A stretch of DNA of 9,247 nucleotides from Deltaproteobacteria bacterium. Lineage in GTDB: Bacteria > Desulfobacterota > GWC2-55-46 > S146-70 > JAUXIU01. The notes under the pieces are model-generated. The model ran no database searches. It had not been told where the DNA came from and was given only the letters and a program-made list of their open reading frames with translations. Positions 1 to 5,365 of this stretch are shown piece after piece; position 1 is the first letter of the stretch, and each line of letters begins with the position of its first letter. The translations under genes and the position numbers were made by a program. The stretch is taken from positions 1 to 9,247 of the forward strand of contig JAUXIU010000031.1 in the NCBI GenBank assembly GCA_030620895.1, given 5' to 3'.

Positions 1-1
1 A

Positions 2-1324
2 TTTGTGAGTGTTTTAGGGCTCTTAGCCCTCCTGCCGGTTGTCTTTATGACCGTCTACTCCGCCCCTTCTTTTGGCGGCATGGTAATCTCCGACCTTTAC
101 GCTGCTTTTTTTAATACCATATTTATAATCGCAGCTATCTTTACCATCTTAATCTCTTCCAAATATTTGACTAAGATGGAGATGCATAGGGGAGAGTATT
201 ACTATATTACGCTCTTTGCCACCCTTGGAATGATGGTCATGGCATCGTCCAATGATTTTATTAGTCTCTACGTAGGTTTAGAGCTTATGGCACTCTCCTT
301 CTATGTCCTTGTTGCCTTGAGATTTGATAGTACCAGGTCTATAGAAGGTGCATTGAAATACTTTATCCTGGGTGCACTCTCCTCCGGCATTCTATTGTAT
401 GGTATCTCCTTTGTCTATGGGATAACAGGGACTACTAACCTTGCTGAGATGGCCATTGAGCTTAGCGATCTTTCTACCTGGAACTCTTTCCTATTCCTGG
501 GGATAGCTATGATTATAGTTGGTTTTGCATTTAAGATTGCTGTCTTTCCCTTCCATGTATGGGCACCGGATACATATGAAGGAGCCCCGACCCCTGTAAC
601 TGCACTGCTCTCTGTCGGTTCGAAGGCGGCGGCCTTTGCTGTATTCTTAAGGGTCTTTATTGTCGCCTTCCCGGCATTTCAACCAGAGTGGTCAAAACTG
701 TTATGGATACTGTCTGCCGCCACCATGCTATTTGGGAGTGTTGTAGCGATTTCTCAGAAGAACATAATCAGGATGCTGGCATACAGCAGTATCGCGCATG
801 CAGGTATTATACTAATCGGATTATTATCATATAATGAGGTGGGGTTGGCAGGGGTACTGTATTACCTCCTCGTATACGTATTTATGAATATGGGTATCTT
901 CGCAGTAGTGATTTTTCTGGTGAGGAAAGATGGGAAATGGGAACATATCTCGGATTATAAAGGCCTTGCAACAAAGTCCCCTCTTACTGCCTTCTTAATG
1001 GCCCTCTTCCTTGTTTCTTTGGCTGGTATCCCTCCAACTGGGGGGTTTCTGGCAAAGTTCTATATCTTTGCCTCGGCTATAAATGCCCACTACTACTGGC
1101 TGGCTGTTATAGGAGTAATAGCGACGGTCATATCCCTATTCTTTTATGCGAGGGTAATATTTTATATGTATATGAAGGAGCCGGATGGTTTTGACAGTAG
1201 TCTGCCCCAAACAAGTGAGCTCATAGTGCTCTTTTGCGCAGCTATAGGGACTATAATCTTGGGTGTATATCCTGCACCATTCATCGATATGGCAGTAAAG
1301 GCCGTCAGACCACTCTTGATGTGA
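2..1324 (+). CDS. nuoN: NADH-quinone oxidoreductase subunit N (5'-truncated by window edge)
   Basis: This is an antiporter-like proton-pumping membrane subunit of respiratory complex I, which couples quinone reduction to ion export across the inner membrane. The frame is open to the left edge and 440 codons are visible, against roughly 480 in the family, so about 40 N-terminal residues lie outside the window. The GTG at position 5 is probably internal. Counting from that GTG, the hallmark polar residues of the channel are present: Glu93 in GLELMALSF, Lys177 in GFAFKIAVFPFH, Lys207 in SVGSKAAAF and Lys351 in GGFLAKFY. From memory these match E. coli NuoN Glu133, Lys217, Lys247 and Lys395, and the constant offset of 40-44 agrees with the missing N-terminus. 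SLAGIPPTGGF (338-348) is a conserved family loop. Hydrophobic segments run almost throughout. The stop codon is followed after 8 nt by a small coupled ORF, so this is probably the end of a nuo operon. Confidence 0.95.
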   Translation, partial: FVSVLGLLALLPVVFMTVYSAPSFGGMVISDLYAAFFNTIFIIAAIFTILISSKYLTKMEMHRGEYYYITLFATLGMMVMASSNDFISLYVGLELMALSFYVLVALRFDSTRSIEGALKYFILGALSSGILLYGISFVYGITGTTNLAEMAIELSDLSTWNSFLFLGIAMIIVGFAFKIAVFPFHVWAPDTYEGAPTPVTALLSVGSKAAAFAVFLRVFIVAFPAFQPEWSKLLWILSAATMLFGSVVAISQKNIIRMLAYSSIAHAGIILIGLLSYNEVGLAGVLYYLLVYVFMNMGIFAVVIFLVRKDGKWEHISDYKGLATKSPLTAFLMALFLVSLAGIPPTGGFLAKFYIFASAINAHYYWLAVIGVIATVISLFFYARVIFYMYMKEPDGFDSSLPQTSELIVLFCAAIGTIILGVYPAPFIDMAVKAVRPLLM

Positions 1325-1327
1325 GGG
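1323..1327 (+). promoter_or_regulatory. Ribosome binding site GAGGG overlapping the nuoN stop
   Basis: The Shine-Dalgarno-like GAGGG overlaps the nuoN TGA stop (1322-1324) and lies 5 nt before the ATG at 1333. This layout is typical of translational coupling. It is the main reason for starting the downstream small ORF at 1333 rather than at the ATG at 1234 inside nuoN. Confidence 0.55.
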
Positions 1328-1332
1328 CGATA

Positions 1333-1512
1333 ATGGAAAAAGAAAAAGAAACGAAACACATACAAGATAAAGAGGAATTACCATACAACAGATGGTGGAA
1401 ACCGGACTTTGATTCCACGACTAACTTTTCATTGCTAGGCTGGTTTTGGGGGAGGTTAGAGTATAGACCAGACTCAAGAAAGAAGGTGAATCTTATCCTT
1501 GATGATTCATGA
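1333..1512 (+). CDS. Small hypothetical protein (59 aa) coupled to nuoN
   Basis: I do not recognise this protein. The frame continues upstream into nuoN, but the ATG at 1333 follows a GAGGG ribosome site at good spacing and gives a 59-residue product. Residues 1-20 are highly charged (Lys/Glu-rich). Residues 21-45 are aromatic-rich, with WWKPDFD at 21-27 and LLGWFWGR at 34-41, giving four tryptophans in total. The C-terminal stretch is basic and then acidic (RPDSRKK, then ILDDS). There is no signal peptide and no clear membrane span; the LLGWFWG patch could at most touch a membrane. The 8-nt gap to nuoN suggests co-transcription with complex I genes, so an accessory or assembly role is possible but is only inferred. 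It could also be a chance ORF, although the ribosome site and composition argue against that. Confidence 0.5.
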   Translation: MEKEKETKHIQDKEELPYNRWWKPDFDSTTNFSLLGWFWGRLEYRPDSRKKVNLILDDS

Positions 1513-1540
1513 AATCCATCCCTGTTTCTTCCAACTATTG

Positions 1541-1591
1541 TAGGGGACACTTCCCGTATTTCCCCTATGTCAAATGTTGAGACCTGACCCC
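1541..1591. repeat. REP/MITE-like relic upstream of and overlapping the ispE start
   Basis: TAGGGGA (1541-1547) and TCCCCTA (1561-1567) form a perfect 7-bp inverted repeat around a 13-nt loop. GTCAAATGTTGAGACCTGACC follows at 1568-1588. The combination of GGGGACACTTCCC and GAGACCTGACCCC words resembles, from memory, short palindromic elements mobilised by IS200/REP-associated transposases in many bacteria. No transposase gene is nearby. The family assignment is recall; the inverted repeat is directly visible. Confidence 0.4.
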
Positions 1592-2449
1592 TCCATATTT
1601 TTATCCCCTGCAAAGGTTAATCTATGTTTGAATGTCCTTGGGAAACGGCCTGACGGCTATCATGATATCTTTTCTATAATGCAACCTGTTGACCTGTATG
1701 ACGAGATATCTATTGAGGTTTCGGAAGGTGAAGGGATATCTTTGGTATGTGATAATCCTCAGGTTCCATCTGATAAAACAAATCTGGCACATAAGGCAGC
1801 AGCCCTTTTTTTTAAAGAGACTGGTATGAAATACAAAACACACATCAATATTAAAAAAAAGATTCCTGTTTCAGCCGGCCTTGGAGGCGGAAGCAGCAAT
1901 GCGGCGGCGGTCTTGATAGGTCTGAACAGGATTATGGATACTGTTTTGGGAGAAGAGAGGATGTTGAAGATGGCCTCAATATTAGGTTCTGACGTGCCAT
2001 TCTTTATCCTCAAATCATCTGCAATCGTTACAGGTAGAGGCGAACTGGTTGAAAGAATAGATATTCCTTTATACTGGTATGTGATCGTTAATCCAGGTTT
2101 TGAGGTCTCTACGGCCTGGACGTATAACAATTTGAACTTGACAAAAAAAAGCCCTGGTATTAGACTATCTTATTCTAAAAATAAACTTGAGGAAAGATTC
2201 AAGATCGAGGACCTTCTCCTAAATGACCTGGAGAAGGTTGTGCTAAGGGCATATCCAAAATTAAGGAAACTTAAGGGCCTTCTGAGTAAAGTTGGTGCAG
2301 AAGGTGTCCTTATGTCAGGTAGTGGGCCAACGGTATTTGGTCTTTTTTTTAAAGAAGAGAAGGCCAGAGATGCATTTGACAAGCTGAATAGGAGCTTGAA
2401 AGGCGGGGTGGCCATATTTCTGACTCGAGGAATAGAAGATGGGCGATAA
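1574..2449 (+). CDS. ispE: 4-diphosphocytidyl-2-C-methyl-D-erythritol kinase
   Basis: This cytosolic GHMP-family kinase phosphorylates CDP-methylerythritol with ATP, a step of the non-mevalonate (MEP) route to isoprenoids. The 291 residues fit the family's usual length of about 280-300. The N-terminal SPAKVNL (11-17) carries catalytic Lys14. The glycine-rich ATP loop GLGGGSSNA lies at 102-110. LGSDVPFF (138-144) carries the catalytic Asp140, and the GHMP C-terminal motif MSGSGPTVF is at 247-255. Conserved sequence begins near residue 9, so the first few residues (MLRPDPS) are unsupported by homology and are encoded by a REP-like relic. No clear ribosome site precedes the ATG at 1574, so the start is the least certain part. 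The tRNA-Gln and prs downstream are a familiar neighbourhood. The gene does not overlap its neighbours. Confidence 0.95.
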   Translation: MLRPDPSIFLSPAKVNLCLNVLGKRPDGYHDIFSIMQPVDLYDEISIEVSEGEGISLVCDNPQVPSDKTNLAHKAAALFFKETGMKYKTHINIKKKIPVSAGLGGGSSNAAAVLIGLNRIMDTVLGEERMLKMASILGSDVPFFILKSSAIVTGRGELVERIDIPLYWYVIVNPGFEVSTAWTYNNLNLTKKSPGIRLSYSKNKLEERFKIEDLLLNDLEKVVLRAYPKLRKLKGLLSKVGAEGVLMSGSGPTVFGLFFKEEKARDAFDKLNRSLKGGVAIFLTRGIEDGR

Positions 2450-2635
2450 AAATTGTGTCCGCTACTTGCTAAAAAAGATTGAAGATTTACGAATTAAATA
2501 AATTGACAATTGAAGAATGACGAATGAAGATTGAAAAGAAAGAATTATGAATCACGAAAATCTTCAATCTTTTTATTAGTCTTATTGATTTTTTTAATCG
2601 TCAATTGTCAATCTTCAATCTTCAATATTTAGGTG
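2450..2635. repeat. Heptamer-repeat foldback region after ispE
   Basis: No gene is visible here. From 2475 to about 2537 the sequence has a 7-bp period, with units such as AAGATTG, TTGACAA, TTGAAGA, ATGACGA and ATGAAGA. From 2598 to 2625 the complementary orientation appears in register as TCGTCAA, TTGTCAA, TCTTCAA and TCTTCAA. A perfect 17-bp inverted repeat pairs 2472-2488 with 2558-2574. Alternative 12-bp pairings join 2475-2486 with 2611-2622 and 2502-2513 with 2601-2612. The transcript could therefore form more than one long hairpin. I see no convincing promoter or classical terminator. Confidence 0.75.
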
Positions 2636-2767
2636 TTTGCACTGGAAACTTTGCCTGGTCACATGGGGCGTAGCCAAGAGGTAAGGCACGGGGTTTTGAT
2701 CCCCGCATCCGGAGGTTCGAATCCTCCCGCCCCAGCCAAAAATGCAGGAATATGTTTCCAGTGCAAA
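2636..2767. repeat. 14-bp inverted repeat enclosing tRNA-Gln
   Basis: TTTGCACTGGAAAC (2636-2649) and its exact reverse complement (2754-2767) flank the tRNA almost symmetrically: 14 nt before its first base and 15 nt after its CCA. In a precursor transcript the arms could pair into a processing-like stem. The right arm also has a rival partner: GTTTCCAG (2754-2761) can pair with CTGGAAAC (2772-2779). Confidence 0.7.
2664..2738 (+). tRNA. tRNA-Gln (anticodon TTG)
   Basis: A full cloverleaf can be drawn. The 7-bp acceptor stem pairs TGGGGCG (2664-2670) with CGCCCCA (2728-2734), followed by discriminator G and an encoded CCA (2736-2738). The D arm contains AGAGGTAAGG. The 5-bp anticodon stem CGGGG/CCCCG (2689-2693 with 2701-2705) closes the loop TTTTGAT, whose anticodon TTG is at 2696-2698. 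The T arm is GGAGG/CCTCC around TTCGAAT. The U1-A72 first pair is typical of bacterial glutamine tRNAs. The gene lies between ispE and prs, and the two arms of a 14-bp inverted repeat surround it. Confidence 0.97.
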
Positions 2768-2785
2768 ACCCCTGGAAACTGCTTT

Positions 2786-2820
2786 TAATCGGTGTAATCT
2801 TAATGTAATCTGAGTAATCA
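2786..2820. repeat. Four TAATC motifs at 9-11-9 bp spacing
   Basis: TAATC begins at 2786, 2795, 2806 and 2815. This amounts to two copies of a TAATC-4nt-TAATC pair offset by 20 bp, about two helical turns. It lies in the prs leader just before a hairpin. An operator is possible, but nothing in the sequence names a regulator. Confidence 0.4.
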
Positions 2821-2850
2821 TTGATTTTACGCTTTTTGCAGTAAAATCAA
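2821..2850 (+). promoter_or_regulatory. Perfect 10-bp hairpin in the prs leader
   Basis: TTGATTTTAC (2821-2830) pairs exactly with GTAAAATCAA (2841-2850) around a 10-nt loop (GCTTTTTGCA). The stem ends 7 nt before the AGGAAGG ribosome site of prs. No T-run follows, so it is a poor intrinsic terminator. A translational or operator role is more likely, or an RNA 3' end after the tRNA. Confidence 0.55.
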
Positions 2851-2867
2851 ATCAAATAGGAAGGACT

Positions 2868-3806
2868 ATGCTGGATAAACTTAAGGTATTTGCAGGAAAT
2901 TCCAACCAACCACTCGCAATGGAGATATGTCAATACCTGGGGGTGGAGCCTGGTAAAGAAGAGGTTAAGAGTTTTAGTGACGGGGAGATATGTGTCGAGA
3001 TTAAGGAGAGTGTAAGGGGGATGGAGGTTTATGTAATTCAGTCTACCTCCAATCCCGGGAATAAGAACCTCATGGAGCTCCTTATCATGCTGGATGCGTT
3101 TAAAAGGGCCTCCGCCTATGCGATAACAGCCGTTATACCATACTACGGTTATGCAAGGCAGGATAGAAAGGTTGCCCCCAGGACACCTATTACTGCAAAA
3201 CTCATTGCCGATCTCATAGAGGTTGCTGGGGCAACAAGGGTACTGTGTGTTGACCTTCACGCTGGCCAGATACAGGGTTTTTTCAATGTGCCTGTGGACA
3301 ACCTTTATGCAACACCTGTCCTGCTAGACTACTTAAAAAAGAGGTGCAAGAACGATACAGTTGTGGTGTCGCCTGATGCTGGAGGTGTTGAACGAGCAAG
3401 GGCCTTTGCAAAGAGACTTGAGACAGGCCTCGCGATAATAGACAAAAGAAGACCCGGACCGAATGTATCGGAGGTTATGCATATCATAGGTGATGTAGAG
3501 GGTAAGCATGCAATGATCCTGGATGATATGATTGATACTGCAGGAACTATTACTGAGGCGGCTGAGGCATTAAAGAGGGAGGGTGCAAAGAAGGTCTACG
3601 CATGTTGCACCCATCCAGTTTTTTCCGGTCCTGCGATAGAGAGACTTAATAAATCCTGTATAAATGAGGTTGTTGTAACAAATACCATCGATATTGGGGA
3701 AGATAAGCGATCTGATAAGATCAAGGTGCTCTCAATTGCACCTCTGATTGGTGAAGCGATTAAAAGGATCCATTATGGAGAGTCGGTGAGTTCCCTTTTT
3801 GTCTAA
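2868..3806 (+). CDS. prs: Ribose-phosphate pyrophosphokinase (PRPP synthetase)
   Basis: This cytosolic enzyme makes PRPP from ribose-5-phosphate and ATP, feeding purine, pyrimidine, histidine, tryptophan and NAD synthesis. The 312 residues match class I bacterial enzymes. Motifs appear in order: the SFSDGE region (35-40), the flexible ATP loop [11 protein letters not shown] (91-101), [11 protein letters not shown] with metal-binding His131 (129-139), DAGGVERAR (170-178), catalytic KRRPG with Lys193 and Arg195 (193-197), and the ribose-phosphate loop DDMIDTAGT (219-227). Phosphoribosyltransferase-type folds repeat in both halves. The ATG at 2868 is supported by AGGAAGG at 2858-2864. The leader carries a 10-bp hairpin and TAATC repeats that could mediate control. 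A 96-nt gap with another hairpin separates it from rplY. The tRNA-Gln, prs, rplY, pth order is a conserved arrangement in several bacterial phyla. Confidence 0.97.
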   Translation: MLDKLKVFAGNSNQPLAMEICQYLGVEPGKEEVKSFSDGEICVEIKESVRGMEVYVIQSTSNPGNKNLMELLIMLDAFKRASAYAITAVIPYYGYARQDRKVAPRTPITAKLIADLIEVAGATRVLCVDLHAGQIQGFFNVPVDNLYATPVLLDYLKKRCKNDTVVVSPDAGGVERARAFAKRLETGLAIIDKRRPGPNVSEVMHIIGDVEGKHAMILDDMIDTAGTITEAAEALKREGAKKVYACCTHPVFSGPAIERLNKSCINEVVVTNTIDIGEDKRSDKIKVLSIAPLIGEAIKRIHYGESVSSLFV

Positions 3807-3841
3807 CCGACTAAAGGCAGTAAACGGTAAAGAATAGACAT

Positions 3842-3876
3842 TAAGAACAGTCCTGGTATAAATGGAACTGTTCTTA
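3842..3876 (+). promoter_or_regulatory. Strong hairpin between prs and rplY
   Basis: TAAGAACAGT (3842-3851) pairs perfectly with ACTGTTCTTA (3867-3876). Two more C-G pairs (3852-3853 with 3864-3865) extend it if A3866 is bulged, leaving the loop TGGTATAAAT. The following bases (CTATCATAGG) contain no T-run, so it is not a classical terminator. It stands 7 nt before the AGGAGG of rplY and may act on rplY translation, mRNA processing or as a protein-binding palindrome. Confidence 0.55.
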
Positions 3877-3883
3877 CTATCAT

Positions 3884-3889
3884 AGGAGG
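3884..3889 (+). promoter_or_regulatory. AGGAGG ribosome site of rplY at long spacing
   Basis: A perfect AGGAGG core lies 13 nt before the ATG at 3903, longer than the usual 5-9 nt. No closer in-frame ATG, GTG or TTG exists, and family homology begins right after this ATG, so the start is kept. Confidence 0.5.
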
Positions 3890-3902
3890 CAGAGTAGACG
3901 AT

Positions 3903-4601
3903 ATGGAAGAGATAAGCATTAAATTAGAAAAAAGAGAAGTCTTTGGGAAAGGTGCGGCAAAGAAGCTCCGCAGGGAAGGGATGGTGCCTGTGATACTCTA
4001 TGGTTCTGGATGGAAGGGGGCGATAAGCTTAAAAATAAGTGCAATCGAATTGGATAATGTACTTCATGCAACCCGCAACAGAAATGTGCTCATGGACCTT
4101 GGTATAGATGGTGAAAAGAAGAAAAGGAAGGCCATAATAAAAGCGCTAGATAGACATCCAGTGAATAGAATGCCCATGCATGTGGACTTCTATGAGGTGG
4201 AAAAGGGACATAAGGTTATAGTTGAGGTGCCAATACACATTACTGGGGAGGCCCAAGGTATTGAGGCTGGTGGAATACTCCAGCCAGAGTTGAGGAAGCT
4301 CAAAGTTGAGTGTATGCCAAAAGATATCCCTGAAAGTATAGATGTTGATGTAACATCTCTTGGTATAGGTGAATCTCTGCATTTGAGGGATTTGATGTCA
4401 TCCGAAGGTCAGAAGTTTATGGACGACCCTAATGCGACTATAGTCTCTGTAGTCATTCCAGCTGCTGAAATTGAAGCAAAAACTGCCGAGGAGACAAGCG
4501 AAGAGATTAAAGAGAGTTTTGAAGAAAAGGGCGAAGAAGAGGGCGAAGAAAAGAGCGAAGAAAAGAGCGAAGAAAAGAGCGAAGAAAAGAGCGAGAAATA
4601 A
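3903..4601 (+). CDS. rplY: 50S ribosomal protein L25, long Ctc/TL5 type
   Basis: This protein binds 5S rRNA in the large ribosomal subunit. Its 232 residues place it in the long Ctc/TL5 branch, not the short E. coli form. The N-terminal L25 beta-barrel domain spans about residues 5-97, with GKGAAKKLRREGMVPVILYG at 16-35 and HPVNRMPMHVDFYEV at 85-99. The C-terminal TL5/Ctc beta domain runs from about 100 to 185, including GEAQGIEAGGIL and the SLGIGESLHLRDL region. Residues 186-232 form a low-complexity acidic tail ending in (S/G)EEK-type repeats encoded by a 12-bp tandem repeat. The tail is longer than I expect for the family. The start has a perfect AGGAGG but long spacing, and a hairpin precedes it. 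The next gene, pth, starts 24 nt downstream, so the two are very likely co-transcribed. Confidence 0.96.
   Translation: MEEISIKLEKREVFGKGAAKKLRREGMVPVILYGSGWKGAISLKISAIELDNVLHATRNRNVLMDLGIDGEKKKRKAIIKALDRHPVNRMPMHVDFYEVEKGHKVIVEVPIHITGEAQGIEAGGILQPELRKLKVECMPKDIPESIDVDVTSLGIGESLHLRDLMSSEGQKFMDDPNATIVSVVIPAAEIEAKTAEETSEEIKESFEEKGEEEGEEKSEEKSEEKSEEKSEK
4521..4592 (+). repeat. 12-bp tandem repeat in the rplY 3' end
   Basis: Six contiguous copies of GAAGAAAAGAGC-like units are present. The last four are identical, and the first two differ by one or two A/G changes. Being a multiple of three, the array encodes the acidic/basic EEKS-type C-terminal tail without changing frame. Slippage could alter tail length by four residues per unit. 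Confidence 0.92.
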
Positions 4602-4625
4602 AAGTATTATTAGAGAAGAGTATAC

Positions 4626-5180
4626 TTGCGTCTTATTGTAGGACTGGGCAATCCAGGAAAAAGATACGAAAACACAAGGCATAATATAGGATTTATGCTC
4701 ATAGACCGCATAGCATCGGCCTATGGAATTAAAGTAGAGACTGAGGGTTTTGAGTCGCTCTGGGGTGTTGGAAAGATTGGAGGAGTTGATGTCCTGCTAT
4801 TAAAACCTCAGACCTTTGTCAATCGGAGTGGGGGGGCTGTTAAGGAAATTATCGATTATTTTAAGATACCAATCGGGAATCTTCTGGTTTTATATGATGA
4901 TATCGATCTACCATTTGGTCGGATATCGATCAGGGGGAGCGGGGGCAGTGGAGGACATCGTGGAATGGAGTCGATATTGATGCATGTTAGGACGTCTCTC
5001 TTCCCAAGGGTCAGGTTAGGTATTGGAAGACCCGAAGATAGTGATGTCTCCGGGTATGTTCTAAGCATTTTTACAGAAGAAGAGCAGGTAATACTCGATT
5101 CAATACTGGGTAGGGCAAAGGATGCGGTGGAGTTAATCCAGATTAATGGTATCAAAGAGGCAATGAATAGGTTTAATTAG
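4626..5180 (+). CDS. pth: Peptidyl-tRNA hydrolase
   Basis: This cytosolic enzyme rescues tRNA by cleaving peptidyl-tRNA released from stalled ribosomes. The 184 residues fit the Pth family of about 185-195. The start is TTG: no in-frame ATG or GTG lies upstream, the conserved LIVGLGNPG begins at residue 3, and a purine-rich AGAGAAGAG ends 5 nt before it. Active-site features include Asn9 in GLGNPG, catalytic His19 in TRHNIGF, Asn66 in PQTFVNRSG and Asp91 in LYDDIDLPFG. At the position of E. coli Asn114 (GGHNG) this protein has Arg112 (GGHRGMESI), a variant I believe occurs in other bacteria. The C-terminus carries SGYVLSIF and a helical tail. It follows rplY by 24 nt. The next 185 bases are repeat-rich and end at hppA. 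Confidence 0.96.
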   Translation: MRLIVGLGNPGKRYENTRHNIGFMLIDRIASAYGIKVETEGFESLWGVGKIGGVDVLLLKPQTFVNRSGGAVKEIIDYFKIPIGNLLVLYDDIDLPFGRISIRGSGGSGGHRGMESILMHVRTSLFPRVRLGIGRPEDSDVSGYVLSIFTEEEQVILDSILGRAKDAVELIQINGIKEAMNRFN

Positions 5181-5252
5181 TTTCCATCCTGAAAGGGCTT
5201 TGATTGCCAGGGACAGTCCCCTTGTTTCCAATGCAAAAGCCAATGGAAATTG
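5181..5252. repeat. Palindromic repeat cluster after pth
   Basis: TTTCCAT (5181-5187) is inverted as ATGGAAA (5243-5249). Inside lie the palindrome GGGACAGTCCC (5210-5220) and GTTTCCAATGCAAA (5224-5237). The latter matches the right arm of the tRNA-flanking repeat (2754-2767) at 13 of 14 bases. This looks like a degenerate dispersed REP or MITE-type element. No coding potential is seen. Confidence 0.55.
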
Positions 5253-5270
5253 AAGATTGAAAAAACCGTT

Positions 5271-5347
5271 GCTCGTGATTCGTGGATCGTTTATCGCAAC
5301 TCGAATCACAATCCACGATATTCGTAATTCCTAATTCATAATTCATT
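5271..5347. repeat. Heptamer-repeat tract before hppA
   Basis: The tract has a 7-bp period: GCTCGTG, ATTCGTG, GATCGTT, TATCGCA and ACTCGAA at 5271-5305, then ATTCGTA, ATTCCTA, ATTCATA and ATTCATT at 5320-5347. The middle 14 bases are in the opposite orientation. Two 8-bp inverted pairs interleave: 5275-5282 with 5302-5309, and 5280-5287 with 5311-5318. The tract ends 8 nt before the hppA ribosome site and so forms most of its leader. Confidence 0.7.
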
Positions 5348-5355
5348 CTTTTCAT

Positions 5356-5360
5356 GGGAG
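5356..5360 (+). promoter_or_regulatory. Ribosome binding site of hppA
   Basis: GGGAG stands 5 nt before the ATG at 5366. It fixes the start just downstream of the repeat tract. The earlier ATG at 5354 is not in frame with hppA read-through evidence and overlaps this site. Confidence 0.6.
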
Positions 5361-5365
5361 TATAG

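Noticed and set aside
1234..1332. Upstream extension of the small ORF inside nuoN
   Set aside because: The extension overlaps conserved nuoN codons and has no ribosome site, while the ATG at 1333 has GAGGG at proper spacing.
1305..1613. Minus-strand open frame spanning the small ORF and the ispE start
   Set aside because: It has no ribosome site and no family features, and it crosses the REP-like relic. The plus-strand small ORF has better support.
2664..2738. tRNA-Gln as an integration (att) site for a genomic island
   Set aside because: No second copy of the tRNA 3' end is present, no integrase is visible, and the neighbours on both sides are core genes.
2821..2850. Rho-independent terminator after tRNA-Gln
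   Set aside because: The stem is perfect but A+T-rich and is not followed by a T-run, so it is recorded as a leader hairpin instead.
2847..3260. 137-codon minus-strand open frame over the start of prs
   Set aside because: It is antisense to conserved PRPP synthetase motifs, and its composition looks random.
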